Both the position numbers and the translations under genes were made by a program. A DNA stretch of 64,000 nt, from NCBI RefSeq assembly GCF_016632335.1, contig NZ_JAEPBG010000006.1, forward strand, positions 248,001 through 312,000. The letters run 5' to 3'. Shown here one piece after another: positions 32,549 to 41,839 of this stretch. Position 1 is the stretch's first letter, and every line of letters starts with the position of its first letter. A model generated the notes under the pieces. The model was not told where the DNA came from, did not search any database, and saw only the letters and a program-made list of their open reading frames with translations. This DNA comes from Noviherbaspirillum pedocola. Lineage in GTDB: Bacteria > Pseudomonadota > Gammaproteobacteria > Burkholderiales > Burkholderiaceae_D.

Positions 32549-35113
32549 CTACTTCAGGGTCAGGCTTGCGATGACCGCGACCAGCTCTGCCGTGTCTACC
32601 GGCTTTGTCACGCTGGCATTGAAGCCGGCGCGAAATATCCTTGCCCGGTCCTGTGCTGCGGGCAAGTCGAACAGCGCGATCGCGGGAAGTCGTGCAATCC
32701 CCTGCTGCTTTTCCAGCGCCCGTACCTTGCGGATGAGGTCGAAGCCATCTTCGACCGGCATGGCGATATCGCTGAGGAGAATTTCGGGGACCTCGCGGGC
32801 GAGCATATCGAGCGCCGTGCGTACCGACGCCGCGACGGTGACCTGTGCGCCGGCCTGTATCAATGCTTCGCGCAGATGCGCCTGCATGGCGTCGTCGTCA
32901 TCGACTACCAGCACGCGGATCCCCGCGAGGTCCAGTTCCAGCGCCTCGCCGCCATCGACGTCGACTTCATTGTCCGCCTCCGCGACCTCGCTACCATCAC
33001 TCTCGGGCAACAGCACGGTGAACTCCGCGCCGCTGCCAATACCCTCGCTGTGCGCCGAAATGGCGCCGCCGTGTTGCTCGACCAGAGCCTTGGCGATTGC
33101 AAGGCCAAGGCCAAGGCCGCCGTGCTTCCTGGCGATCGAGCCATCCTCCTGCCTGAAACGGTCGAACAGGTAGGGCATGAACTCCGGCGCGATGCCCCGG
33201 CCGGTATCGGCCACGCGCAGCGCGAAGCGTTCGGATTCCCGGGCGACCGATACCGTCACCGCCGCACCTGCCTGGGAAAACTTCAGCGCATTCGACAGCA
33301 GGTTCCAGATCACCTGGTGCATGCGAAGCGGGTCAGCGAAAACGATTGCCTCCTGCAGTTTCATCTGCAGGACCACGCGCACGCCAAGGGATTCGGTCAA
33401 TGGCCTCAGACTTTCCGCCGCCTCGCGCACCAGGCGCAGCAGGTCGACATGGGACATGCGCAACGGCATTTTGCCCGCGATGATGCCGCCCATGGCGAGC
33501 AGATCGTCTACGAGCCGGGCCTGCGCCTTTGCGTTGCGCTCGATCACCGCGATTGCCTTTGCGAGCAGCGGGTCGCCGTGGTGGCTGCGCGCCAGGATCG
33601 TGCTCCATCCGATGATCGAATTCAGCGGCGTGCGCAATTCATGCGACACCGCAGACAGGAATTCTTCTTTCAGCCGGCTCTCGCGCTCCGCGGCGGCGCG
33701 CGCGATCCGCTCCGACTCGAGCAGGCTTTCGCGCATCTCATACAGGCGCGAGTTAACGATGCCGACCGACGCCTGCATGGCGATGCTTTCGACCATGCGC
33801 GAATGCCGTTCGGAGAACCTGCCCGCCAGAGCGTGGCCGAGCACGATTGCGCCGTAGACCTCGCCGGCGCTGCCGTACACCGGCACGGCGAGGTAGCTTC
33901 GCAGCGGCGGCAGACCGTTCGGAATGTCGCGGCTGAGCGCAGCATCCGCGCTGATATCGTCGCTGCGCCGGATGCCGGATGCGGCGAACTCGGGCGACAA
34001 AATTCCGTTGCTGCCCTCCCCGGCCACCTGCGCGAACGCCGCGCGCGGCAGGCCGGATACCGCGTACAGCGAATAATCGTGACCCTCGGCGCTGGAGACG
34101 GTGTGGAAGAATGCGCCGAACTGCGCACCCGTGACGCCGACGGCCGCGTCGGTGACAACCTGCATGAGCGGCTCAAGGCGAAGCTCGGAGGCGACCGACG
34201 CGCTGACGTGGTGCAACTCCTCAAGCATGCGCACATGTTCGAACAGCGCCATTTCCGAGTTCTTGCACAACGTGATGTCAATAGCGGTGCCGACCCAATG
34301 GTCGATGCTGCCGGCATAGTCGAAGCGCGGTACGCCTCTCACCAGGAACCATTTGAATTCCTGCTCGGCTGCGCTCATCAGGCGCAATTCAACTTCGAGC
34401 GGCTCGCGCCGGCTGCTCGCGTCGTTCCACGCATCTTTCAGGCGCTCGCGATCGTCCGGATGGACCATGCTGAGGTAGGAACTGCCAAGCGACTCGTCAG
34501 GGCGGCAATTCGTCAGACGGTACCAATAGTTCGTGAAATGTGTGATTGCGCCGTTCGCGTCAGCCTTCCAGGCAATCTGCGGCGACATATCAACCAAGTC
34601 GCCCGCGGCGTCACCGAGGCTGGACACCTGAAAAATCTGGCGGCTTGCCTGCACGACCGCATCGATGCGTGCGAAGCGCTGCTTTCCCACTTCAACCTGC
34701 GCGCTGATATCGGACATGATCAGCATGGCGCCGGCGACCTCTCCGTCAGCGTGCATCAAGACCTGGCCGCGGGCCAGCACTGTGACGATGGGCTTGCCGT
34801 TGCGCGGGCGGATCGCGAACTTCATATCATGCACCGCGCCGTCGCGCAGGGCGCGCATCAGGGGGAAGTTGTCGGCGTCGTAAGGGGACACGCCATCGGC
34901 ATGAAGCAGGTCGTACTGCGAAGGCCACAGTCCAAGCGCGATCGCCGGACCGTCAAGGCCATGAAGCACCGCTGCAGCGCGGTTGAAGTAACGGATGCGC
35001 CCGCTGGCGTCGCACGCAATCACGCCTTCGGCAAACTGGTCGAGCATCGCACGGAAAAAGCCATTGTCCAGCGGCAGGTTTCCTAGCGTGGTCGGCTCGG
35101 CAAACTGGTGCAT
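32549..35113 (-). CDS. Hybrid sensor histidine kinase (PAS-PAS-GAF-HisKA-HATPase-REC)
   Basis: An 854-residue cytoplasmic kinase without membrane helices. Two PAS domains (about 20-285; the second with YLSMVHPDDRERL), a GAF domain (about 300-450), the phospho-His in AVSHELRTPLNS, N box NLLSNALKFS, G boxes DTGRGI and GGLGLGLAIAK, and a C-terminal receiver with Asp in ILLSDIAMPVEDG and Lys in VTKPVD. The usual switch Thr region reads ALFDLP, so the receiver may be atypical. It is followed immediately by the HDOD gene, suggesting a link to cyclic-di-GMP or post-transcriptional output. The input signal is unknown. Confidence 0.92.
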   Translation of the reverse strand: MHQFAEPTTLGNLPLDNGFFRAMLDQFAEGVIACDASGRIRYFNRAAAVLHGLDGPAIALGLWPSQYDLLHADGVSPYDADNFPLMRALRDGAVHDMKFAIRPRNGKPIVTVLARGQVLMHADGEVAGAMLIMSDISAQVEVGKQRFARIDAVVQASRQIFQVSSLGDAAGDLVDMSPQIAWKADANGAITHFTNYWYRLTNCRPDESLGSSYLSMVHPDDRERLKDAWNDASSRREPLEVELRLMSAAEQEFKWFLVRGVPRFDYAGSIDHWVGTAIDITLCKNSEMALFEHVRMLEELHHVSASVASELRLEPLMQVVTDAAVGVTGAQFGAFFHTVSSAEGHDYSLYAVSGLPRAAFAQVAGEGSNGILSPEFAASGIRRSDDISADAALSRDIPNGLPPLRSYLAVPVYGSAGEVYGAIVLGHALAGRFSERHSRMVESIAMQASVGIVNSRLYEMRESLLESERIARAAAERESRLKEEFLSAVSHELRTPLNSIIGWSTILARSHHGDPLLAKAIAVIERNAKAQARLVDDLLAMGGIIAGKMPLRMSHVDLLRLVREAAESLRPLTESLGVRVVLQMKLQEAIVFADPLRMHQVIWNLLSNALKFSQAGAAVTVSVARESERFALRVADTGRGIAPEFMPYLFDRFRQEDGSIARKHGGLGLGLAIAKALVEQHGGAISAHSEGIGSGAEFTVLLPESDGSEVAEADNEVDVDGGEALELDLAGIRVLVVDDDDAMQAHLREALIQAGAQVTVAASVRTALDMLAREVPEILLSDIAMPVEDGFDLIRKVRALEKQQGIARLPAIALFDLPAAQDRARIFRAGFNASVTKPVDTAELVAVIASLTLK

Positions 35114-35255
35114 TTCGCTCCCTGGAAAATCACCGCTGCGTCACTTGTCCGAGGAAGACATAGCGCAGCTGACAAGGCGAGAGTATACGGCCTTGGCGGA
35201 AATCACTGCCGGATTTTTTTCCCTCTGGGCACTAGGAGCGAAACAGAGGCGTGCA

Positions 35256-35501
35256 TTAGTTACACTTTTTCCGAAATGGAAACACGTTGGCGACTGCGTC
35301 CGGTTTGGGTGGCGACAGGCGATATGACATTGCGACGCGATCGGGCAGCGGGGTGCCACGGCTACGGATGGCATGTCCGACCAGCGCCAGCAATTCTTCG
35401 CGCGACAAGTCCGCGCATTCCGGGTCGATCATTGCAGCCGTGAGGATCGCCTGCAGCCGGTCATCGGACAGGCTGCAGACGGGTGGAATTTCGACGAACA
35501 T
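35256..35501 (-). CDS. Small unknown protein
   Basis: An 81-residue protein (MFVEIPPVCSLSDDRLQAIL) with a GAGGTGTA ribosome site. It is mostly helical (DPECADLSREELLALVGHAI), with a basic C-terminus (FPFRKKC). It follows the DUF1643 gene by 10 bp in the same direction and is probably co-transcribed. Not recognised. Confidence 0.5.
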   Translation of the reverse strand: MFVEIPPVCSLSDDRLQAILTAAMIDPECADLSREELLALVGHAIRSRGTPLPDRVAMSYRLSPPKPDAVANVFPFRKKCN

Positions 35502-35511
35502 GGGCTACACC

Positions 35512-36048
35512 TCAAATGGGAGCGGATGCATCAGCATACGCGCCGGCATGCGGCATGGCGACCGGCTTGCGGCGCGAATCGTGATCCAACGCATGTGAAA
35601 TGATGCCGGCTTCGCGCAGCAGCGCCAGCACTGCGGCATCGCGCCCACCCTCGACAGCCTCTTCGCCCCAGCTACGCACTACCACGGCGGCGCTACGTGC
35701 TGCCGCAAGGATGGCGACGTCGTTGTCCGTGCTGCTGCGCTCGTCACCGGTACGCGCGGCGGCGCGACATGCGAAAAGGCAGACGACATAGAACCCGCCG
35801 TACCCGGCCTGCTGCGCCAGCTGCTGAAACTTTCGCACCGAGGCATCGTCGCGAGTATCGTCCGCCCCTTCAGGCGCGAGCGCAATGAATGTCACCTTCG
35901 GACGTTGCGCGTCCCAGATGCGCCAGAGCAGATAGCGGTAGCGACCACAATCCGAGACGCGTACGCCAACTGTATCCGGCAGCAGCGGCAAGGTCCTCGT
36001 ATCGAAGAAGAATTGCGGCATGGCGGGATCTCGGCTTGGCATCGGCAT
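35512..36048 (-). CDS. DUF1643 family protein
   Basis: A 178-residue protein (or 169 from the second methionine). The family pattern is clear: CGRYRYLLWRIWDAQRPKVTFIAL, then LAPEGADDTRDDASVRK and GGFYVVCLFACRA. In most DUF1643 proteins the loop reads LNPSxAD..DDPT; here Asn and Ser are replaced (APEG), so any activity may differ. DUF1643 proteins often occur in phages and islands and resemble DNA-glycosylase-like folds, but function is not established. It begins three bases after the M14 peptidase stop. Confidence 0.75.
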   Translation of the reverse strand: MPMPSRDPAMPQFFFDTRTLPLLPDTVGVRVSDCGRYRYLLWRIWDAQRPKVTFIALAPEGADDTRDDASVRKFQQLAQQAGYGGFYVVCLFACRAAARTGDERSSTDNDVAILAAARSAAVVVRSWGEEAVEGGRDAAVLALLREAGIISHALDHDSRRKPVAMPHAGAYADASAPI

Positions 36049-36051
36049 TGG

Positions 36052-37005
36052 TCAGTTCGTTTTCAGGTTTCCTCGCTGCGCGGCACGGTTCGACGTGCTC
36101 GGCGCGTTGGCGCTGGCGAGTGTCTGGCGCGGCGCATGCTTCCTTATCCATGCCAGCATGTCGTCCCAGATGCGTTCGACTTCGTGCTGCGGCGGCATAT
36201 CCAGGGCATGCGCAAGCTCGATCGTAATGACCGGAACTCCCAACAGCACACCGCTGTAATTGCCCAGCGAGCCGGGGTACACGCCGACCGGGTTCAGTGT
36301 CAGCGCGCCGAAACGCTTTGGTGCCGCAACGGGACCATCATAGTCGAGTAGCGCATACGGCGCGTGCACAGAGATGATGACGTCTGGATGGAAGCGCGTG
36401 ATCTCAGCGTCTATCCACCGCGATTCCGGTTCAGACAGCGGCGCCGGGCCCGGATAGCGGCGCGGATCGCGGTGGGTATTGTTGACCCAGTAAGCTGGCG
36501 CTTCGGTGCGCCAGTTCGCGGTATCGAAATTGCGGTTCAAGTCGACGCCGCGGCCGTTGAGCCGGGTCGGTCTCCCGGCAAGCATGCCGTCCGGGTTCGC
36601 GAGCGGCACGACCTCCCAAACGAATTCGCGGCCGCCATCCGCATGGATGTGCCGCATCCATTTGAGGACGATAGCCGACGCGGTAAGTTCGTCACCGTGG
36701 ATGCCGCCGATGAGCAAAATACGACGCGGCGGATCTTCCTGTGGCGCCGCAGCGGCGTCGAAGCGCGCGACGAAAAGCGGCACGCCACTACGGGATTTGC
36801 CACCTCCCGGCTCGAAGTCGAATTCCTGGCATGGCACATCGGCCACCGGCGCCAGGCGCGCAACGACGCGGCTGCACCATTGCTGCTTGGTCCATGCAGA
36901 GCCGCTGCTGGCGCCAGCATGCGCCACATGCACTGCTGTGAAAAGTGCGATAGCCGCGCAAATGCGGAAAAAGGCGGGAGGTTTTCGGTGCGGGTAAGTC
37001 TTCAT
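36052..37005 (-). CDS. M14-family zinc carboxypeptidase (MpaA-like), secreted
   Basis: A 317-residue protein with a signal peptide (about 1-30, ICAAIALFTAVHVAHA). Zinc ligands are H103 and E106 in GGIHGDELTAS and a later His in ISVHAPYALLDYDG. The substrate-binding RNFDT and the catalytic Glu in VITIELAHAL are present. The arrangement fits MpaA-type enzymes that cleave gamma-D-Glu-diaminopimelate in murein peptides. Periplasmic location is inferred from the signal peptide. Confidence 0.88.
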   Translation of the reverse strand: MKTYPHRKPPAFFRICAAIALFTAVHVAHAGASSGSAWTKQQWCSRVVARLAPVADVPCQEFDFEPGGGKSRSGVPLFVARFDAAAAPQEDPPRRILLIGGIHGDELTASAIVLKWMRHIHADGGREFVWEVVPLANPDGMLAGRPTRLNGRGVDLNRNFDTANWRTEAPAYWVNNTHRDPRRYPGPAPLSEPESRWIDAEITRFHPDVIISVHAPYALLDYDGPVAAPKRFGALTLNPVGVYPGSLGNYSGVLLGVPVITIELAHALDMPPQHEVERIWDDMLAWIRKHAPRQTLASANAPSTSNRAAQRGNLKTN

Positions 37006-37087
37006 GGAATTTGAATGCGCCTTGACCGTTCATAGGCTCTGGAAGCTGCGAACGGTATGGTGCTTGAGGGTCATTGCCGAAGTGGCC

Positions 37088-37744
37088 TCAGAACACGCTC
37101 GCCGCGGTCTGCGTCGCGGCTTGCCGACGCTGCGGTGCGGCCATGGGGCGCTCCAGAATCGTGTTGGTGCGTGACTTCAGCCCGAGTCGAGAAGCCTCCA
37201 TGCCGCCGTTCGCAAAGGCATCCGTGATGTTTTGCGCGACCGACTCGCTGGCGAGATAGGTCTGCACGAACGTGCGAACCGCGATCAGGTCGGGCTTGCC
37301 GTTGAACTGTTTGGCCTCGACAGTCATCAGCCCCAGCTTCGGGACATAGGCAACGCTGACCCGGTTCATCAGGCGCGGTGCAGCGGCTACGCGCTGCTCG
37401 AGCATGCTGCGATACGCATCGATCGTGCCGCGCAGGATAGCGGCGTTCGTGGCGCTGTAGAACAGGTATTCATGGCGATAGTCATGGATCGTCAGAATCA
37501 CCCGATCCCAGGACTCGATATCGGCGATATGCCGGGTGTCGCCGTCGACTGCCTGTCGCAACGTCAGGAAGCCTGCCGGGTGCTTGATGCACGGCGCATA
37601 GGTATTGCCGCTGTATAGCTCCGGCGGAAGAAGTTCGACAGAAAAGGCGGCGAATCCGTCAGCGGCAATGCGCTTTGCCAGCGCCTTTTCAGAAAATTCT
37701 GCGCTTGCCATGAACTTGCGCGGCGCGTGCATTGGATCCGACAT
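37088..37744 (-). CDS. Unknown 218-residue protein
   Basis: MSDPMHAPRKFMASAEFSEK begins a soluble protein with an N-terminal helix region, a strand-rich centre (YAPCIKHPAGFLTLRQAV, WDRVILTIHDYRHEYLFY) and a basic C-terminus rich in Arg/Ala/Gln. It lies nine bases after the stop of the 418-residue protein and is almost certainly co-transcribed. No recognised domain. Confidence 0.5.
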   Translation of the reverse strand: MSDPMHAPRKFMASAEFSEKALAKRIAADGFAAFSVELLPPELYSGNTYAPCIKHPAGFLTLRQAVDGDTRHIADIESWDRVILTIHDYRHEYLFYSATNAAILRGTIDAYRSMLEQRVAAAPRLMNRVSVAYVPKLGLMTVEAKQFNGKPDLIAVRTFVQTYLASESVAQNITDAFANGGMEASRLGLKSRTNTILERPMAAPQRRQAATQTAASVF

Positions 37745-37753
37745 GGTTGATTC

Positions 37754-39010
37754 CTATTCGTCGTGGTTTCGGTGAGGCGTTGCGCCAAGGTGCTGGTCGA
37801 GGTAGGGGCGCAGATACGGGATGGCGGCGCGCATCATCTCTTCGCACACCATCCGCACGAACGGACGCATCGGATGCGGCTGCGCCGCGTCGGTGTCCTC
37901 TACCACTGCGAACGTCTGCGCCAGATGCGCCAGCGCCGGCGCAGGCTCGGAACGAACAGTTGCCTTCGGCGCGGCCTCGACGGAGCGCGCCGGCGCGGAA
38001 AGGTGCGCATCGGTTGCCGGTGCGTCGCTGGCGTCAAGCTGGACCTGGCTGGCGGCTTCAACCTTAATGTCGGGCGCGGCGACCGGGGTTGCCGCCGGCT
38101 CCTGTGCAAACGCCTCCACGGCTGGCTGTGCGATGGTCGCTTGCGGAGCTGCCGTCTTCGCTTCCGGCGCTTCGACAGCGGTGGCCGGTAGCGTGACAGG
38201 CGCTCCCGTCTGTGCCGGAGCAAGCCGGTAATGCGCGCCGTACCGCTGTGCAAATTCCTGTTCGACGGCGCTTCTTCGCTCATCGCCCGCGTTTCCGGGC
38301 TCGACGCGCCTCAGCTGCCGCCGCGAGACACTACCCGCATAGTCGGGGTCGCTCTTTCGTAACACATCAAACACGGCCTCAAGCACGGTCATATCCGTGC
38401 GCCTGTTTGCGCGAAGATCGTCAAGACTGCGACGCCGCGACGGGGCGAGTGATTCCTGCGCCATGGCGAGCGCGTCCACGGTGACAGCGTGGATCGCGCC
38501 GTCTACTCTGAATCCCGGGCTGGCGCGATAGAGATAGGTCGCAACGGACTGCCACTCGTTCGGGTTCCATTTGATCGTTTCCGTTATCGCACCGGGATAG
38601 TGCTCGTGCGCAGGCCCAGACAGCATCGCCTGCGCACCCTGAACAGGCGAATCGTCGTTTATGGTCGCGGCCTGCCCCGGCTGCCCGACGATGCGCCCTT
38701 CGGAACACAAGCCGCGATACAGCTCGACCAACTTGATGCGCGTGACGTCGAAATTCTGCGCGATCGAGATCAGCGGCCGGCGGCGCTCCTTTGACAGACA
38801 GTCCTGCGCTTCGAATACATGCCGGGCCTTTAATCCCCTAGCCGTCTCCAATGCAAACAGGTCCGGATGCTCGCAGTAGATAGCGCTGACAATCTGCTGC
38901 AGTTCCGGTTCGAGCCAGCGCACTTGCTGCTGCGCGCGGCGACTGGAGTGGGGGGCTAATACCGCGGCGCTGGCGCTTTGGCGCGACTGCAAGAATGATT
39001 TGTTAAGCAT
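37754..39010 (-). CDS. Unknown 418-residue protein, possible DNA-binding N-terminus
   Basis: Residues 30-115 are helical and basic (ARHVFEAQDCLSKERRRPL, ISIAQNFDVTRIKLVEL), with a helix-turn-helix-like spacing. The middle (WNPNEWQSVATYLYRASPGF) and a second charged helix region (APSRRRSLDDLRANRRTDM) are followed by a ~130-residue Ala/Pro/Glu-rich low-complexity stretch and a C-terminal cap (MVCEEMMRAAIPYLRPYLDQ). It heads an operon with the 218-residue protein. A regulatory role is a guess. Confidence 0.5.
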   Translation of the reverse strand: MLNKSFLQSRQSASAAVLAPHSSRRAQQQVRWLEPELQQIVSAIYCEHPDLFALETARGLKARHVFEAQDCLSKERRRPLISIAQNFDVTRIKLVELYRGLCSEGRIVGQPGQAATINDDSPVQGAQAMLSGPAHEHYPGAITETIKWNPNEWQSVATYLYRASPGFRVDGAIHAVTVDALAMAQESLAPSRRRSLDDLRANRRTDMTVLEAVFDVLRKSDPDYAGSVSRRQLRRVEPGNAGDERRSAVEQEFAQRYGAHYRLAPAQTGAPVTLPATAVEAPEAKTAAPQATIAQPAVEAFAQEPAATPVAAPDIKVEAASQVQLDASDAPATDAHLSAPARSVEAAPKATVRSEPAPALAHLAQTFAVVEDTDAAQPHPMRPFVRMVCEEMMRAAIPYLRPYLDQHLGATPHRNHDE

Positions 39011-39282
39011 CGTGTCGCTTTAAAGAAACGAAAAGGCCGGAGGTATTCAAGCCGATCTCGCGAATTGTGCAGGGGCCACGCGCGCGTCGCATGTACCCGA
39101 CAAAAAACAGGAAAGATAAACGTCTAAAGGATAAAAATAAGCGACAGCTTTACTTTATGCAAGAGCTTGCGCGTAAAACGATGAAATTTAGCGAATCGGC
39201 ACGCTCAACGCTAAAGGGCGGGATTGTCGGGGGTCTTTGCGGCGGTATTCGCCGAGCGATCCAGGACTGGCACAGGTTGGCG

Positions 39283-39591
39283 CTATCCGCCTTCGCAGGG
39301 GTGCATGTCTTCAAAGGGTTCGTTGACCTCTCGCCGCCGGCGTGCCTGCTTGGTGCGACGCACTTCGTGGGAGGCGGCGCCGTATGTACCGAAGCCTGCG
39401 ATGCTGCGATCAAGTTCCGCTGCGAGATCGAATGCTGCCTGCTGGGTCAGCCCGCTTTGCACCGTTTTGCGGTTTTCCGTGCTTCGGGTCTTCATCGGCG
39501 GCACATAGACCACACGATACCCCTCACGTTCGGCGCAGCAGGCCTCGGAGTGTCGGGCGACGGCTTCGGTTCGGATAAGCGTTTCTGGCAT
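39283..39591 (-). CDS. Small unknown basic protein
   Basis: A 102-residue protein (MPETLIRTEAVARHSEACCA) with AGGAT before the start. The middle helix SGLTQQAAFDLAAELDRSI and the tail RRTKQARRRREVNEPFEDM look genuine, and codon use favours this strand over the overlapping plus-strand frame. Function unknown. Confidence 0.45.
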   Translation of the reverse strand: MPETLIRTEAVARHSEACCAEREGYRVVYVPPMKTRSTENRKTVQSGLTQQAAFDLAAELDRSIAGFGTYGAASHEVRRTKQARRRREVNEPFEDMHPCEGG

Positions 39592-39689
39592 GGCGGCATC
39601 CTGATCTGCATGTCGAGAAAAGGATGCCAGCGGCGAGCTCAGGGCGGGCCGCTGAAAAACGACGAAATTTCACGCGATTCGGCGGCCGT

Positions 39690-40142
39690 CTAATGCCCCG
39701 GTTCGCGAGCCTGGTCAATGGGCAGCATCCCGGTGCGCTCCAGCCAGTAGTCGCCTTCACGCTCAATCAGCTCGCCGCCGACAAGCACATTGCTGTCGTT
39801 CCATTGTTTGATCGCGCGCGGCGTCGCGTTGCGGTCGACGGCTTCGCAGATGATCATGTAGTTCGCCGCAGGATTGCCGGCGCCATCCTTGCGACTGTGG
39901 GACAGAATGCTTTGCACCTGCTTCCAGCGCTCGTTCCAGCCCCGGTCGCCCGAATGTTCGTTGTAGTAGCCAAAGTCGGTCAGGCGCAGGTACACCTTTC
40001 CGTCTTCAAGCCACCGCTGGTCATCCCACACGCGCAGAAACAGTGCATTGTCGGCTTCGCGCACCGCGCCCCACGACCAGCGCACGTTGGAAAGCGGCGC
40101 TTGCAGCCGCACGAACAGGTCGCTCATGGAATTTCTGGCCAT
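39690..40142 (-). CDS. Unknown protein of a defence/island-associated small family
   Basis: A 150-residue protein with the pattern VRWSWGAVREADNALFLRVW, then VYLRLTDFG, GWNERWKQVQSI and ANYMIICEAVDRNATPRAI. I recall homologues with the same SWGAV...FLRVW...GxNER...PRxI pattern as uncharacterised proteins in genomic islands. Its ATG follows the stop of the 483-residue gene with no gap, so the two are coupled. Confidence 0.5.
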   Translation of the reverse strand: MARNSMSDLFVRLQAPLSNVRWSWGAVREADNALFLRVWDDQRWLEDGKVYLRLTDFGYYNEHSGDRGWNERWKQVQSILSHSRKDGAGNPAANYMIICEAVDRNATPRAIKQWNDSNVLVGGELIEREGDYWLERTGMLPIDQAREPGH

Positions 40143-41594
40143 TCAGCGATCCTCGGACTTGCCAAGGAACGCGACCTCTCCCGCATCCAGGATCTCAGCC
40201 AAGCGGCCACTGGGTGTTTCGCGATAGCGCCGCACCATGTCGCAGCAGGCCAGCGCTGCCGCGCGCTCGGCGATGCGCTCGTTCACCGCCGCCATTACCT
40301 TTTCGGGATCTTCGGGCGAATCGCTCATTTCACCCAGCAGGAATTCCGTGTCGCCGCCGTCTTCCCCGGTCGTGATGAAATGGTTCTGGATGAATACGGC
40401 GACTTCGACGCCAAGCGCACCGGCATGCTCGATCGCCTGCACGAATTCAAGGAAGCGGCGAACCCCCTCCCCGGTCGATACGTCGTGCGCGCGCGCGAAG
40501 TCAGCATAATCGGACTTGCCCTTGGCTTCGAGGTAGCTGCCAAGCCGGGCCGGCGCCTGCTGCATGGCATCGCAGACTTCGTTGAACGCCTGCGCGCCCT
40601 GCGCGAACTGCACCAATGAGCTACTTTGCTCATCATCGTCATCCGAAAAATCCTGCATTTCGTTGATGAACGTCGCCAATGGCAGCTGCTCAAGTCGCTG
40701 CGTGGAAATGACCGCGCAATCCGTGACTTGGTGCCAACCTTCCTCTGCCTCGATTAAGGCCATGTCGAGCATTTCGATCAGGGCGCGCTCTTCGTCCGTG
40801 CTGGTCGTTCCGTGCAGCGTCAATGTGATCCCTTCAGCCGCGCCGCAAGGTCCTGTGTCGCATTGCCAGTGGATCGTAGGCTGGTTCAGGTAGGACCGTA
40901 TTGCCGAACCGACGAATACCAGATCGGGCTCGCTCATTTCGCCGTCGCACATGAACGTCACCAAACGCAATTCGAGATGCGTGATGATCTGCTCCTGCAC
41001 GATAGGCACCAGGCGGAGCACAGCAATGGCGTACGGGTCGCCGGGGGAAACGCCGTCTGTAGGCTTGCCCGTATATGCTGCCAGAACGCGTATTCCGGTG
41101 GCGGGATCGAGGATCGCCGCGCCTTCTTCCTTGCCAAAGGAGAGTTCGGCTAGCGTGTCGCGCTGAATGTCACCGCCGACCACGGCGAGGTATCGCTCAC
41201 CCTCTTCTTCGGCGGCCGCGGTTCCGGTCCAGCCCTGCGGAAACAGTTGATCGGCCAGTGACTTCGTTGCGTTCAAGCGCAGGAAATACGCTGTTGTCGG
41301 CCGGATGCGGGTTACCGCCTGCGCCGCCTCATCTTCGTCAATGCCGAGAAAACGTGCAAGTCGCGCCACCTGATACAGCACGCGGCTTTGAACGACTTCG
41401 GTGCTGCAGACTTCGTCCGGCAGCGAAGGGAGTTCATCGCCTGAATCGGTGACGTCCGCCAAGTGCTTCCATGAATCGTACCCGGCCAGGGCGGCGGCGG
41501 CATCGCGGGCCTTGCGTATTGGTGCGCGAATGACTGAGGCGACCCGCTTGCTGAGTGCTTCAGCCTGCGCCAGGTTAGCGAAGAAAATGCGCAT
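40143..41594 (-). CDS. Unknown 483-residue protein
   Basis: I start at MRIFFANLAQAEALSKRVAS (41594) because GGGAG lies upstream. The N-terminus (AAALAGYDSWKHLADV) recalls the short 'GYxSWxxL' helical module at the start of glyoxalase-superfamily-related and island proteins. The long acidic body includes a DDDDEQSSS stretch and several strand-helix units, with no recognised catalytic motif. It is followed without a gap by the 150-residue gene. Confidence 0.5.
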   Translation of the reverse strand: MRIFFANLAQAEALSKRVASVIRAPIRKARDAAAALAGYDSWKHLADVTDSGDELPSLPDEVCSTEVVQSRVLYQVARLARFLGIDEDEAAQAVTRIRPTTAYFLRLNATKSLADQLFPQGWTGTAAAEEEGERYLAVVGGDIQRDTLAELSFGKEEGAAILDPATGIRVLAAYTGKPTDGVSPGDPYAIAVLRLVPIVQEQIITHLELRLVTFMCDGEMSEPDLVFVGSAIRSYLNQPTIHWQCDTGPCGAAEGITLTLHGTTSTDEERALIEMLDMALIEAEEGWHQVTDCAVISTQRLEQLPLATFINEMQDFSDDDDEQSSSLVQFAQGAQAFNEVCDAMQQAPARLGSYLEAKGKSDYADFARAHDVSTGEGVRRFLEFVQAIEHAGALGVEVAVFIQNHFITTGEDGGDTEFLLGEMSDSPEDPEKVMAAVNERIAERAAALACCDMVRRYRETPSGRLAEILDAGEVAFLGKSEDR

Positions 41595-41788
41595 GATCGA
41601 TCTCCCGTTGACGGAATGACCGGCGCGCATGCGAGTAAAGCATCGTACGCAGCGCCGGGGCTCTAAGTGCGCAACACATGGCTTCCTGGATCTCAGACTA
41701 GCACACCGCAGCCTTTCCGGAAGGCGCAAATGTGACCGTCTTCGAATGTGCTCAACTCGCAAACGGCGAAGGACAAGCGAACCACTCG

Positions 41789-41809
41789 CGTTGGTATCAA
41801 CGATATACT
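41789..41809 (+). promoter_or_regulatory. Promoter with palindromic operator upstream of the RHH-like gene
   Basis: CGTTGGTATCAACG (41789-41802, arms CGTTG/CAACG) is followed by one base and the -10 hexamer TATACT (41804-41809), 31 bp before the ATG at 41840. The same arrangement occurs at 43502-43522 upstream of the Mom-like operon. Confidence 0.6.
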
Positions 41810-41839
41810 GGCCTTTCCGAACAGTTTGCCCACACCGCC

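Noticed and set aside
32525-35086. Plus-strand open frame of about 850 codons opposite the hybrid kinase
   Set aside because: The opposite strand encodes a complete kinase with all conserved motifs; the plus-strand frame has His/Arg/Gln-rich shadow composition.
39067-39693. Plus-strand open frame of 208 codons
   Set aside because: Weak start and unnatural composition in its second half; the minus-strand gene 39283-39591 is a better candidate in the same DNA.
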